Counted from the first letter of the stretch, positions 36,891 to 45,623 are shown. The stretch is 64,000 nt of DNA from Kosakonia cowanii JCM 10956 = DSM 18146 (GCF_001975225.1 NZ_CP019445.1:620001-684000); one strand, 5' to 3'. Notes: generated from the sequence alone by a model not told the origin. Program-made: numbers and translations.

Positions 36891-37532
36891 TCAGAGTGCG
36901 ACCGGGAAGATCGCGCCCAGCAACATTGCGCCGAGGATAGCGCCGCCGGTAATCGGCTTTTGCCAGAGGTAAAAGAGCAGCGCGCCCACCAACGAGCCAA
37001 TGCCAATCGGAATCGAGGCGGTCATCGCGCTTAAGATAATCAGCGGGCCAAGAAAACGGCCGGAAGCGTTACCCGCGCCCATCATCACGTCTGCGCCGTA
37101 GGTGGAGTCGCTCTGATTAATGGTGAATTTACGCGCCAGAATGATCAGGTAACCAATCGCCAGGCCAATCACCAGCCCGGTGGCCAGCGAGGCAACAAAG
37201 TTGGCGACCGGGAAGACAAAGCCCGCGCCGAGCAGCAGCGCCGGGACGCCAAGACCAACGCCGGTCTGGATCGCGCCGCCGATATCGAGAATACCGACCA
37301 GCGACCCTTCGATAATGCGCGCAAACAGGAAGCTGGCACCGAAGGCGGCGACCGCGCCGTAAACGCCGGTGTCCATCCCCGCGCGCAGCATCGAGACAAA
37401 CGCCACTTCGTTAAACGCGCCGATGCCGTAGAGGTAGTACATGTGCGTTCCGGCAAAGACGCCGGAGGAGAGCAGGCCAACGAAGATCGGGAATGACCAG
37501 TCGGCGTACCAGAAGCCTTTATTCTCTTCCAT
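36891..37532 (-). CDS. DUF4310 membrane protein, probable permease subunit
   Basis: The 213-residue protein is highly hydrophobic and Gly-rich, with about six membrane helices (near 12-33, 55-75, 82-108, 110-132, 158-180 and 190-213). It contains the amphipathic segments GAIQTGVGLGVP and STYGADVMMGAGNASGRFLGP. It is one of the two integral membrane proteins of this conserved operon and, with the DUF4311 protein, probably forms the transporter. No PTS EIIC or ABC signature is seen. It lies 42 bases upstream of the metallohydrolase gene and 9 bases after DUF4311. Confidence 0.85.
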   Translation of the reverse strand: MEENKGFWYADWSFPIFVGLLSSGVFAGTHMYYLYGIGAFNEVAFVSMLRAGMDTGVYGAVAAFGASFLFARIIEGSLVGILDIGGAIQTGVGLGVPALLLGAGFVFPVANFVASLATGLVIGLAIGYLIILARKFTINQSDSTYGADVMMGAGNASGRFLGPLIILSAMTASIPIGIGSLVGALLFYLWQKPITGGAILGAMLLGAIFPVAL

Positions 37533-37541
37533 TGCAGATCC

Positions 37542-38318
37542 TTATTTGCCGCTCAGCGAGTTGTGGATGAGCTCCAGCCAGTTCGGCGCGCTCAGGTGGA
37601 ACGACTCAATCATTTTCAGATCGAAGCCGCGGAAGAAGGCGCTCAGCACAAACAGGGCGACAATGGCGCTCATCATCACTTTGGTGACGCGGTTCCAGCC
37701 GCTCTCTTCCACCCCTTTACCAATCAGGATGCCGAGCACCAGGCCCGGTACGGCGTTGCCCATAATCAGCTGCGCTGCGCCGCCGAACACCGTCGCCCAG
37801 AAGCCTGATTTTTTGCCCGCGTCGATCGCCGCCAGCCAGAAGATCACCGGCATGATGGTGTTGACCAGCAGGTTAGCGGCGGGTACCAGCACTTTCACGG
37901 CGGTGACTTGCAGCGCTGCCGGAACGGAGGAAGCCGTAAGGTTAAGGAAGGTGACGACTACCATGCCGATCACGCCACAGGCAATCGCCATCTTTTTCGG
38001 ATTGTGCAGGGTTTCGCCGACGTTGCGGTTTTTGACCATCAGCGCCGCCGCGCCCCAGTTCGGGATGATGCGGTGGTCAACGTCCTGGGTAAACGAACCC
38101 GCCGCTACCGACGAAGCCCAGGCGTTAAAGAAGAAGCCTAAACCAAAGGAGAAGTGCGAAGCCGGATCTCCTTCGCAGGAGTTCAGCTCGCCCAGTGTAC
38201 GAAATGCGCCCATTCCCTGAGTGGTTGGCGCGTGAAACATGCGTGCAGCCCCGGCGCCCACACCGACGCCGACCAGGCCGCCGATAATGAGCGATTTTAT
38301 TAGTATGAGTAAGAACAT
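37542..38318 (-). CDS. DUF4311 membrane protein, probable permease subunit
   Basis: This 258-residue protein has about six hydrophobic segments and a conserved polar stretch, GELNSCEGDPASHFSFGLGFFFNAWAS (residues 43-69, read as pieces), that could line a substrate path. It ends in a short charged tail. It is adjacent to DUF4310 and I infer that the two form a novel membrane transporter. Neither sequence shows an ATPase, an EIIC or a known secondary-carrier motif. Confidence 0.85.
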   Translation of the reverse strand: MFLLILIKSLIIGGLVGVGVGAGAARMFHAPTTQGMGAFRTLGELNSCEGDPASHFSFGLGFFFNAWASSVAAGSFTQDVDHRIIPNWGAAALMVKNRNVGETLHNPKKMAIACGVIGMVVVTFLNLTASSVPAALQVTAVKVLVPAANLLVNTIMPVIFWLAAIDAGKKSGFWATVFGGAAQLIMGNAVPGLVLGILIGKGVEESGWNRVTKVMMSAIVALFVLSAFFRGFDLKMIESFHLSAPNWLELIHNSLSGK

Positions 38319-38369
38319 CAGTCTGCCCTCTTCTACCCTGCCAGCAACGCCTGCGGGGTATGCGGTAAG

Positions 38370-38666
38370 TTAGTGCGTGACGAACTCCACCTTATCGAGA
38401 TTGATGGCGGTCACGTTGACGGTCACGTCCAGCTCCACACTGTACGAGCGTCTTTCCCGACGCAGAAAGAGGAACAGAAAGGCCTCTTTGCGCGTCGTTT
38501 CCTGCGCCTGAACGACCTGCACATCCTGTGGCTCAATACGCAGTAAAATGTGCGGCGACGCCTTCATCACCGCGGCCTGAACATGGTTCAGCGCGTCAGC
38601 AAAGGCGCGCGTTTTGGCGTCGCCCTTGCCCTTCACCCTGACCGTGGTGGTGAACTGTTCTTTCAT
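38370..38666 (-). CDS. DUF4312 family protein
   Basis: The 98-residue protein is soluble and has the beta-rich look of a small ferredoxin-like fold, beginning MKEQFTTTVRVKGKGDAKTR and ending with alternating hydrophobic strands. It is part of the same conserved cluster and has no known function. The ATG at 38666 begins 2 bases after the SFCGS stop, implying coupled translation. It may be a cytoplasmic accessory of the transporter; that is a guess from position. Confidence 0.82.
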   Translation of the reverse strand: MKEQFTTTVRVKGKGDAKTRAFADALNHVQAAVMKASPHILLRIEPQDVQVVQAQETTRKEAFLFLFLRRERRSYSVELDVTVNVTAINLDKVEFVTH

Positions 38667-38668
38667 GG

Positions 38669-39031
38669 TTATGCGCCGTGTTTTTTCTGCCACGCCTGCA
38701 CCAGGCGCTCGCCTAACTCTTCTTTATCCATAAAGCCGAAACCGAGCACTTTGCACCCTTCGTTGATGGCGGTGACGCCCTCGTCGATGGAGCGCATGCC
38801 GTGTTTCGCTTTATAGCCATATTTGTTCTGCGCGGTGATGGCGCCTGCGCCGCCGCTGCCGCAGAAAGAGATGCCGAAGGTGGCGTTTTCTGCGTTCATC
38901 ACATCGCCGAGTTTCATATCCGCCGCCACGCCCGGTACCACTACCGCGCGCCCGCCCGCTTTCTCCACGCCTGCCGCAACTTTCTGCCCTTTGCCCAGCC
39001 GGTCGCCAATCACTACGGTAATCTGTTCCAT
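38669..39031 (-). CDS. Glycine-rich SFCGS family protein
   Basis: The 120-residue protein carries the family hallmark GISFCGSGGAGAIT, with a single conserved cysteine at residue 57 in a glycine-rich loop, followed by QNKYGYKAKHGMRS. Its beginning, MEQITVVIGDRLGKGQKVAAG, resembles a P-loop-like beta-alpha-beta start. An exposed cysteine in such a loop recalls the phosphocysteine of PTS EIIB domains, so a PTS-like role is possible but unproven. A strong AAGGAG ribosome site precedes the ATG, 10 bases after the PRD gene. Confidence 0.85.
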   Translation of the reverse strand: MEQITVVIGDRLGKGQKVAAGVEKAGGRAVVVPGVAADMKLGDVMNAENATFGISFCGSGGAGAITAQNKYGYKAKHGMRSIDEGVTAINEGCKVLGFGFMDKEELGERLVQAWQKKHGA

Positions 39032-39041
39032 GGTTTGCTCC

Positions 39042-39362
39042 TTAAAGGTTCTCTTTTGCCACTTCGAAGTGCACTGACAGCAGCCAGGCCTCTTCTTCCG
39101 GGAGATTGCCAAACGCCGCCACCACGTCGTGGGCGAGGCGCATCGATTCAGGCGAGATCTCATCAAACAGGCTGGCATCCACTTCCGGCAGCGGCTCGCC
39201 GGTCACCGACCGGTGCGCCATCGCGCGAAGATGGGAGGTCAGCATCTGCTGCTGCACCGCATTCGGCGTGATGTTCTGCGCATGAAGCAAGGTGTAGACC
39301 TGCGACAGCATGCGCTCCGCCAGGGTTGCCGTTTGCGCCGCCTGCATGGTCGCATCGTTCAT
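39042..39362 (-). CDS. Small single-PRD-domain protein
   Basis: This 106-residue protein is essentially one PRD domain with a conserved LTSHLRAMAHRSVTGEPLP segment, whose histidines are possible phosphorylation sites. A C-terminal SVHFEVAKEN carries another histidine. It has no DNA-binding domain, so it may act as a phosphorylation sensor or adaptor for the large PRD regulator. The ATG at 39362 follows CGGAGCGGTA; an in-frame GTG at 39380 is less likely. It is the first gene of the operon. Confidence 0.8.
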   Translation of the reverse strand: MNDATMQAAQTATLAERMLSQVYTLLHAQNITPNAVQQQMLTSHLRAMAHRSVTGEPLPEVDASLFDEISPESMRLAHDVVAAFGNLPEEEAWLLSVHFEVAKENL

Positions 39363-39448
39363 TACCGCTCCGTTATTCACTCGTCGTACCCCGTTGATGG
39401 CTCAGGAGTAAAGCTAACGGCGCGAAGGCAGAGTTTGTAGCGAGGAGT

Positions 39449-39468
39449 TTTCCACTTCGAAGTGGAAA
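39449..39468. promoter_or_regulatory. Perfect 20-bp palindrome upstream of the sugar-acid operon, candidate operator
   Basis: The sequence TTTCCACTTCGAAGTGGAAA is a perfect palindrome 87 bases upstream of the first gene's ATG. Its inner 12 bases, CACTTCGAAGTG, recur exactly at 39060-39071 at the end of that gene. It is a good candidate binding site for the PRD regulator. Confidence 0.55.
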
Positions 39469-39670
39469 CCGGGAGGGCGTTAGTGATCTGCGCCACAAAA
39501 AAAGCCTACAGAGGGATTTTTCACTGAACGGCGGTCACAACGTTGGGTAATGCGCGAGGGATTTGGCGCGCAATGGCGCAGAAAAAAAGGGGCAGCCAAG
39601 AGGAGAAAGTGTGAGGGGGATAAGGTTTACTTATTGGGGGGCTGCTGGGGTTACGGAACCGCTGAAACCG

Positions 39671-39704
39671 CGTAGGCCGGATAAGGCGGAGCCGCCATCC
39701 GGCA
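39671..39704. repeat. REP palindrome
   Basis: One full REP unit (cgtaggccggataaggcg and its mirror gccatccggca) lies in the long gap between the sugar-acid operon and cybC. Confidence 0.85.
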
Positions 39705-39741
39705 ATGGGGTTTGCATGTGGCTTTGGTGGAATGGTTCCGT

Positions 39742-40010
39742 TCACCAGGCGCTGGAGAGTTTCATTAATCTCTTATGCGGTGAACGGGATAAGGGGAGCG
39801 GCCGCGCTCCCCTTATCAATCCCCGCGGCCCCGCGAGGAAATCGGTGCTGCGCACTGCGCTCACCTCCCGCGTGCCTGACTGCGGCCGGCTCGACTCGAC
39901 ATCCTGTCTCGGTTCGCCTCTGTCCGCCATCCATGGCGTCCAGACCTTGTCATTCACGCTCCGGTTCGCCGATTTCAGCGGGGACACAACCCCTCGCTAT
40001 TAGATTGAAT
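39742..40010. other. Structured non-coding stretch, possible multicopy element
   Basis: This GC-rich block contains a perfect hairpin at 39788-39817 (gataaggggagcg against its complement, loop gccg) and a second CCGCGG-rich hairpin at about 39822-39838. A palindromic GCCATCCATGGC lies near 39928. A minus-strand frame of 81 codons covers 39742-39987 but has no convincing ribosome site. I see no gene. The sequence looks like a repeated intergenic element or a structured RNA; neither is shown here. Confidence 0.4.
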
Positions 40011-40041
40011 GTAAAGGGAAAATATGTGTTGCTGAAGGAGT

Positions 40042-40182
40042 GCCTGATGGCGGCTTCGCCTTATCAGGCCTACGAAACCCATGTTGCTGAAACGGAGTAG
40101 GCCGGATAAGCGTGTAACGCGCCATCCGGCAATTGTGCCGCGGAGATAATGCCGGATGGCGGCTGCGCCTTATCCGGCCTAC
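40042..40182. repeat. Three REP palindromes upstream of the cybC terminator
   Basis: REP units lie at 40042-40072, 40097-40131 and 40149-40182 in alternating orientation, forming a BIME. Confidence 0.88.
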
Positions 40183-40214
40183 CACGGCACGTCACCTATG
40201 CCGGAAAACGGCAT

Positions 40215-40247
40215 AAAAAAAGAGCCGCGACGGTGAGGTGGCGGCCC
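40215..40247 (-). terminator. Terminator of cybC
   Basis: On the minus strand GGGCCGC pairs with GCGGCTC and is followed by a run of seven T, 19 bases after the cybC stop. Confidence 0.85.
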
Positions 40248-40265
40248 TTTCCTGATGGAATTCGG

Positions 40266-40652
40266 TTAGCGGAATTTCTGATGATAGGTATTGCGGGTAC
40301 CAGCAATATCCTTCGCTGCGGCCTTCGCTTCTTTCACTTTACCTTCGTTCGCCAGCTTCATCGCGCCGTCGATCTGGGCAATCAAAATATCAAAACCGTG
40401 GCGGAAATCTTTCATCTCCGGGCTGTCCGGCGCTTTGCCTTCCAGCTTCGGCGGGGTCTCTTTCTGGGCGTCCTGCGCGGCAGTGCGCATTTTTCCTAAC
40501 GCCTCTTTCAACTCAGAAGCATCGTCGGTTTTCTGCACCACTTTGTAGTTGTCATTCAGCGTTTCCATATCATCTTCAAGGTCAGCGGCAAACACCGCTG
40601 AACCCACAAACAACGACGACACCGCGAGGATCGCTAACAGGTTTTTACGCAT
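40266..40652 (-). CDS. cybC: Soluble cytochrome b562
   Basis: A periplasmic four-helix-bundle haem protein of unclear physiological role. The 128-residue precursor has a signal peptide cut after AVFA (residue 22). In the mature protein Met7 ([10 protein letters not shown]) and the His of NTYHQKFR near residue 102 are the haem ligands. It lies downstream of pmbA on the same strand, 55 bases away. Confidence 0.94.
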   Translation of the reverse strand: MRKNLLAILAVSSLFVGSAVFAADLEDDMETLNDNYKVVQKTDDASELKEALGKMRTAAQDAQKETPPKLEGKAPDSPEMKDFRHGFDILIAQIDGAMKLANEGKVKEAKAAAKDIAGTRNTYHQKFR

Positions 40653-40707
40653 TGCTCATTTCCTTTTTTATTATCACGCTTAAAGGCGCAGAACGCCGCG
40701 CCACGAA

Positions 40708-42060
40708 TTATTGTCCGGCGATCTTCATCTCCGGCAGCAACACTGAACCACACTGGATGTTACTGCGCTGTTCAATATCGTCACCGACAGTAACAATATT
40801 GCGCCACATATCCTTCAGGTTGCCGGCAATGGTAATTTCGCTCACTGGATACTGAATTTCACCGTTTTCAACCCAGAAACCAGACGCGCCTCGCGAATAA
40901 TCCCCGGTGATGCCGCTCACGCCCTGGCCCATCAGCTCGGTGACCACCAGACCGGTGCCCATCTCTTTCAGCATCTGCTCAAAGCTCAGGCCGCGCCCGG
41001 CAATGCGCCAGTTGTGAATGCCGCCCGCGTGACCGGTGCTCTTCAGCCCCAGTTTGCGCGCCGCGTAGCTGGTCAGCAGCCACTGCATCAGCACGCCCTC
41101 TTTGACGATATCGCGGCGCTCGGTGCGCACGCCTTCGCTGTCGAACGGCGTGGAGGCCAGCCCTTTACGCAGGTGCGGGTGCTCTTCAATGGTTAACCAC
41201 TCCGGCAGGATCTGCTTGCCGAGGTAATCGAGTAAAAAGGTCGATTTGCGGTAGACCGCGCCGCCAGCAATGGCGCCGACCAGGTGACCAAACAGCCCGG
41301 TCGCCACTTCATTAGCGAAAATGACCGGCGCTTTCATGGTCGACAATTTACGCGGCGAGAGGCGCGACAGCGTGCGGCGGGCGCACTCTTCACCCACCCA
41401 CTCCGGCGTTTTTAACTCGTTGATATCACGGCTAATGGTGTAGGCGTAATCGCGCTCCATATCGCCATTCGCTTCGGCAATCACGCTGCTCGACAGCGAG
41501 TGGCGGCTGGAGCAGTAGCTCTGCAACATGCCGTGGCTGTTGCCGAAGACTTTAATGCCGTAGTGGCTGTTGAAGCTGCCGCCTTCGGTGTTGCTGATGC
41601 GTTTGTCCGCTTTCAGCGCCGCCTGCTCGGCGCGTGCCGCCCACTCAATTGCTTCATCGGGGGTCACTTCCGCCGGGTGGAAAAGATCGAGATCCGGCGC
41701 GTCAAAGGCCAGCAGCTCTTTTTCTGCCACGCCAGCGAACGGGTCTGGCGAGGTATAGCGGGCAATATCAAGCGCCGCCTGCACCGTGCGGGCAATCGCC
41801 TCCGGGCTTAGATCCGTCGACGAAGCGCTGCCTTTGCGGTTCTGGTGATAAACGGTGATGCCTAAAGCACCATCGCTGTTAAATTCGACATTCTCCACTT
41901 CACCATAGCGGGTACTGACGCCGATACCGGTGGTTTTGCTGACCGCCACTTCCGCGCCATCCGAACGGCCTGAGGCCAGATCAAGCGCGGTTGCGACCGC
42001 TTCTTCCAGAACTTTGCGCTGTTGTGCCACTTGTGTGATTACTTTCATCGCCAATGCCAT
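40708..42060 (-). CDS. pmbA: Metalloprotease subunit TldE (PmbA)
   Basis: PmbA (TldE) forms a heterodimeric zinc protease with TldD; it is needed for microcin B17 maturation and CcdA degradation in E. coli. The 450-residue protein equals the E. coli length and starts [21 protein letters not shown]. The characteristic TldD/PmbA segments [21 protein letters not shown] and GHAGGIHNW are present. The ATG at 42060 is chosen to match the family start; the frame extends upstream without conservation into the divergent darP promoter region. Confidence 0.95.
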   Translation of the reverse strand: MALAMKVITQVAQQRKVLEEAVATALDLASGRSDGAEVAVSKTTGIGVSTRYGEVENVEFNSDGALGITVYHQNRKGSASSTDLSPEAIARTVQAALDIARYTSPDPFAGVAEKELLAFDAPDLDLFHPAEVTPDEAIEWAARAEQAALKADKRISNTEGGSFNSHYGIKVFGNSHGMLQSYCSSRHSLSSSVIAEANGDMERDYAYTISRDINELKTPEWVGEECARRTLSRLSPRKLSTMKAPVIFANEVATGLFGHLVGAIAGGAVYRKSTFLLDYLGKQILPEWLTIEEHPHLRKGLASTPFDSEGVRTERRDIVKEGVLMQWLLTSYAARKLGLKSTGHAGGIHNWRIAGRGLSFEQMLKEMGTGLVVTELMGQGVSGITGDYSRGASGFWVENGEIQYPVSEITIAGNLKDMWRNIVTVGDDIEQRSNIQCGSVLLPEMKIAGQ

Positions 42061-42154
42061 AATTAAGGGAGAGAATCTTTGAAGTCTAACAGAGAACCGT
42101 TTTTCAGTGCGCGCCTTAACTGGTAACATTAGCCTCTTTTTTAAGGAGCCTGAG

Positions 42155-42712
42155 ATGACAAAGCAGCCCGACGACTGGCTCGACGACGTGCCCGGTAACG
42201 AGAGCGAAGACGAAGATGATGAGATCATCTGGGTCAGTAAGAGTGAAATTAAGCGCGATGCTGAAGAGTTAAAGCAGCTTGGCGCTGAAATGGTAGAGCT
42301 GGGAAAAAACGCGCTGGATAAAATCCCGCTCGACCAGGATCTGCGCGACGCCATTGAGCTGGCGCAGCGCATCAAGAAAGAGGGTCGCCGCCGTCAGTTG
42401 CAGTTGATCGGTAAAATGCTGCGTCAACGCGATGTCGAGCCGATTCGCCAGGCGCTGGATAAGCTGAAAAACCGCCATAACCAGCAGGTTGCCTTCTTCC
42501 ATAAGCTTGAACACCTGCGCGATCGCCTGATTGAAGAGGGTGATGACGCGGTGCCGGACGTGCTGAATCTGTGGCCGAATGCTGATCGCCAGCAACTGCG
42601 CTCGCTGATCCGCAACGCCAAGAAAGAGAAAGAGAGCAACAAGCCGCCAAAAACCGCGCGTTTAATCTTCCAGTATCTGCGTGAGCTCGCAGAGAGCAGC
42701 GAAGAGAGCTAA
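42155..42712 (+). CDS. darP: Ribosome biogenesis factor DarP (YjgA)
   Basis: DarP is a two-domain helical protein that associates with the large ribosomal subunit and helps assemble its peptidyl-transferase region. The 185-residue protein starts [17 protein letters not shown] with an acidic leader, then a long helical region ending with [17 protein letters not shown]. The ATG at 42155 follows aaggag. It diverges from pmbA as in E. coli. Confidence 0.94.
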   Translation: MTKQPDDWLDDVPGNESEDEDDEIIWVSKSEIKRDAEELKQLGAEMVELGKNALDKIPLDQDLRDAIELAQRIKKEGRRRQLQLIGKMLRQRDVEPIRQALDKLKNRHNQQVAFFHKLEHLRDRLIEEGDDAVPDVLNLWPNADRQQLRSLIRNAKKEKESNKPPKTARLIFQYLRELAESSEES

Positions 42713-42721
42713 ACCGCACAG

Positions 42722-42750
42722 AACCCTCTTTACCCGAAGAGGGTTTTTTT
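42722..42750 (+). terminator. Terminator of darP
   Basis: AACCCTCTT pairs with AAGAGGGTT around TACCCG and is followed by a T-run, directly after the darP stop. Confidence 0.92.
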
Positions 42751-42971
42751 ATTCCCTTTTAGCTGAAACGTTAAAGCTAAAAGCACGCCACTTCACATAT
42801 TCACACCATCCATTAGTTTCATTTCATCAATAAACGAGATCAATATCTCCCTTTCCGCCTCTGCCCGACGCTCATTTTCAGCAGATGAAACGGATCACAT
42901 TTTCCTGGCGACGCAAAACGTAGATTCCTGCTGTAACGCAGGTAATCGATTCAGCTAAAAAGGAAAATAAG

Positions 42972-44180
42972 ATGAAAAATACCGTGATGCTCTCCGCTAT
43001 TGCGCTGCTGGTTTCCGCGCCGGTGATGGCAAAAACCTGGGTGCTGAAAAGTGCTGAAGGCAATATCGAGCAGGGAAACTGGCGTATCACCAGCGATCAG
43101 CTGAACATTAAAGATCAGCAGTTCAGCATTGAGCAGGTGGTGCTACACGGCGGCAAGCAGGAGGGGAGCAAAGTCATCAAGCTGACCAGCAAAAACGGCC
43201 TGACCATTGCCCTTAGCCCAACGCGCGGCATGAATTTGCTCTACGCCGATGGTTTTGGTGTGCATATGGGCTGGAGTTCGCCGGTGAAAGAGGTGGTGAA
43301 CCCGGCGTTTATGAACCTGGAGAGCCGCAACGGGCTTGGCTGGCTGGAAGGCTTCAACGAAATGGTGGTGCGCTGCGGCTATGAGTGGACGGGTCACCCG
43401 GTCACCGCTGACGGGCAGCTTTACACCCTGCATGGTAAAGCGGGCAATACGCCAGCCTCGCAGGTTTCCGTCGATGTCAGCGAAAAAGCGCCGTATGAGA
43501 TCCGCATTCGCGGGCTGGTGAAAGAGAGCACCTTCAAAAAAGCCGATCTGCAAACCGAGATGGAACTGCGCTACATTCCGGGCAGCAACAGCTTCAGCCT
43601 GCATGATGTGCTGACCAACCACGCCGACTAACCGCATGATTACCAGATCATCTATCACAGCAACTTCAGCAAACCGATCCTCGAAGAGAGCGCGCGCTTT
43701 ATCACGCCGCTGGAGAGCGTCAGCCCGTTCAATGACTACGCCAAAGGCGGCATGAAAACGTGGCAAACCTATGCCGGGCCGACCAAAGGCTTCGACGAAA
43801 TGGTCTTTAATATCAAACCGCTGGCCGATGCGAACAAGCAGACCGTCGCCGCGCTGCTGAATAAAGCGGGCGATAAAGGCGTGGCGATTGACTACAACAC
43901 CGATCAGCTGCCGGTGCTGACGCTGTGGAAAAATACCGATACCGAAAAACAGGGGTACGTTACCGGCATCGAGCCGGGCACCAGCTACGCCTACCCGGTC
44001 ACCATCGAGCGCGAGCAGAAACGCGTTAAGCAACTTCAGGCAGGCCAGAGCACCCGCTTCGACCTCACCTATACCCTGCTGCACAACCGCGATCAGGTGG
44101 CGAAAGTTGAAGAGCGCGTGAAAACCATTCAGGGCGACAAAGCGCCGCAATCCATTGATACGCCGATGGCGAAAGAGTAA
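42972..44180 (+). pseudogene. DUF4432/aldose 1-epimerase-like periplasmic protein interrupted by one in-frame TAA
   Basis: The full frame would give about 402 residues: a signal peptide (MKNTVMLSAIALLVSAPVMA), then a beta-sandwich domain of the galactose-mutarotase type. A single TAA at 43629-43631 (codon 220, in the context HAD-stop-PHDYQIIYH) splits it. The frame is unchanged on both sides and the sequence on both sides looks conserved. This is therefore a point nonsense change, not a frameshift or deletion. The downstream half has in-frame ATGs (for example 43752) but no obvious ribosome site. I treat it as a recent pseudogene or a sequence error. It stands alone, with a promoterless-looking gap of about 220 bases before it. 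Confidence 0.85.
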
Positions 44181-44189
44181 CGCCAGGCA

Positions 44190-44229
44190 TAAAAAAAACC
44201 GCGCCGGTCGCCCGTGCGCGGTTTTTTTA
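44190..44229. terminator. Bidirectional terminator between the DUF4432 gene and mpl
   Basis: AACCGCGC pairs with GCGCGGTT around a loop, flanked by an A-run on one side and a T-run on the other, between two convergent genes. Confidence 0.9.
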
Positions 44230-44240
44230 CGCCTCAGCTA

Positions 44241-45623
44241 TCAGGCTTTTTCAGCCGCGAGCTGCGCTTTCTTCTCCAGCTTATCGAGCAGCTTCTGATG
44301 AATGCCGCCGAAGCCGCCGTTGCTCATCACCAGAATGTGATCGCCCGGCTGGGCGCTTTTCACAATCTGATCCGCCAGCGTATCGACATCCGCGCTCCAG
44401 TGCGCAGGCTGGATACAGGCCTCCGCCACTTCCGCGACCTGCCACGGAATATGCTGCGGTTGCAGGAGGAAGACTTCATCGGCGCGGCCCAGCGACGGCG
44501 CGAGATCATCTTTGCACAGCCCCATCTTCATGGTGTTGGAGCGCGGCTCCAGCACGGCAATGATCTTCGCCGTCCCGCCCACTTTACCGCGCAGCGCGGC
44601 GAGTGTGGCGAGGATTGCCGTCGGGTGGTGCGCGAAATCGTCATACACGCAGACGCCGTGCGCTTCACCGCGCAGCTCAAGGCGGCGGCGGGCGTTGATA
44701 AACGAACCGAGCGCATTGGCGGCATCCGCAGGCGTAACGCCAACATGACGCGCAGCGGCGATCGCCATCAGACCGTTATGCATGTTGTGCTCGCCCACCA
44801 GGCCCCAGTTGACCTGGCCGACGCATTCACCATCCAGCCACACTTCCCAGCTTGAAGCGTCGGTGGTCAGCTTCTTCGCCTGCCAGTGGCCCTGATCGCC
44901 CACCAGCTCCTGCTCGCTCCAGCAGCCCATCGCCATCGTCTGTTTCAGGTTGATGTCGTTTTCCGGCCAGATGATTTTCCCCTGCCCCGGCACGATGCGA
45001 ACCAGGTGGTGGAACTGCTTCTGGATCGCTTTCAGATCGTCAAAAATGTCCGCGTGATCGAACTCAAGGTTGTTGAGGATCAGCGTGCGCGGGCAGTAGT
45101 GGACGAATTTGGAGCGCTTATCGAAGAAGGCACAGTCGTATTCGTCAGCTTCGATAACGAAAAAATCGCTCTCGCCGAGGCGCGCGGAAACATCGAAATT
45201 GCCCGGCACGCCGCCGATGACAAAACCGGGTTTATAGCCGCAGGCTTCGAGGATCCAGGTCGCCATCCCGGCAGTGGTGGTCTTGCCGTGCGTACCGGCA
45301 ACCGCCACAACCCAGCGGTCGCGCAGCACAAAATCATGCAGCCATTGCGGGCCGGACATAAACGGAATGTTCTTCTCCAGCACCGCTTCGACACACGGGT
45401 TTCCGCGGGTCATCGCATTGCCGATGATCACCAAATCCGGCGCGGGATCGAGCTGGCTTGCGTCATATCCCTGAATTAAATCAATGCCTTGCTTCTCAAG
45501 CAGCGTGCTCATCGGCGGATAGACATTGGCATCCGAACCCGTTACCTGGTGGCCCAGCGAGCGCGCCAGCATTGCCAGCCCGCCCATGAAAGTGCCACAA
45601 ATCCCCAAAATATGAATGCGCAT
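44241..45623 (-). CDS. mpl: Murein tripeptide ligase Mpl
   Basis: Mpl recycles cell-wall tripeptide by joining L-Ala-gamma-D-Glu-meso-DAP to UDP-MurNAc. The 460-residue protein is a Mur ligase family member. It begins MRIHILGICGTFMGGLAMLA with the UDP-binding loop, has the ATP loop AVAGTHGKTTTAGM near residue 109, and the family residues HHPTA near 327. It matches the E. coli protein. It diverges from fbp across 279 bases. Confidence 0.96.
   Translation of the reverse strand: MRIHILGICGTFMGGLAMLARSLGHQVTGSDANVYPPMSTLLEKQGIDLIQGYDASQLDPAPDLVIIGNAMTRGNPCVEAVLEKNIPFMSGPQWLHDFVLRDRWVVAVAGTHGKTTTAGMATWILEACGYKPGFVIGGVPGNFDVSARLGESDFFVIEADEYDCAFFDKRSKFVHYCPRTLILNNLEFDHADIFDDLKAIQKQFHHLVRIVPGQGKIIWPENDINLKQTMAMGCWSEQELVGDQGHWQAKKLTTDASSWEVWLDGECVGQVNWGLVGEHNMHNGLMAIAAARHVGVTPADAANALGSFINARRRLELRGEAHGVCVYDDFAHHPTAILATLAALRGKVGGTAKIIAVLEPRSNTMKMGLCKDDLAPSLGRADEVFLLQPQHIPWQVAEVAEACIQPAHWSADVDTLADQIVKSAQPGDHILVMSNGGFGGIHQKLLDKLEKKAQLAAEKA

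Noticed and set aside
39381..39500. Sigma-54 promoter for the sugar-acid operon
   Set aside because: DgaR of Salmonella is a sigma-54 activator, so I looked for a GG-N10-GC element, but none with correct spacing is present; the regulator here is also of a different type.
39788..39817. Perfect GC-rich hairpin as a terminator
   Set aside because: No T-run follows on either strand and no gene ends nearby.
43752..44180. Separate small gene downstream of the TAA in the epimerase-like gene
   Set aside because: It is in the same frame as, and continuous in sequence with, the upstream part and lacks its own ribosome site.
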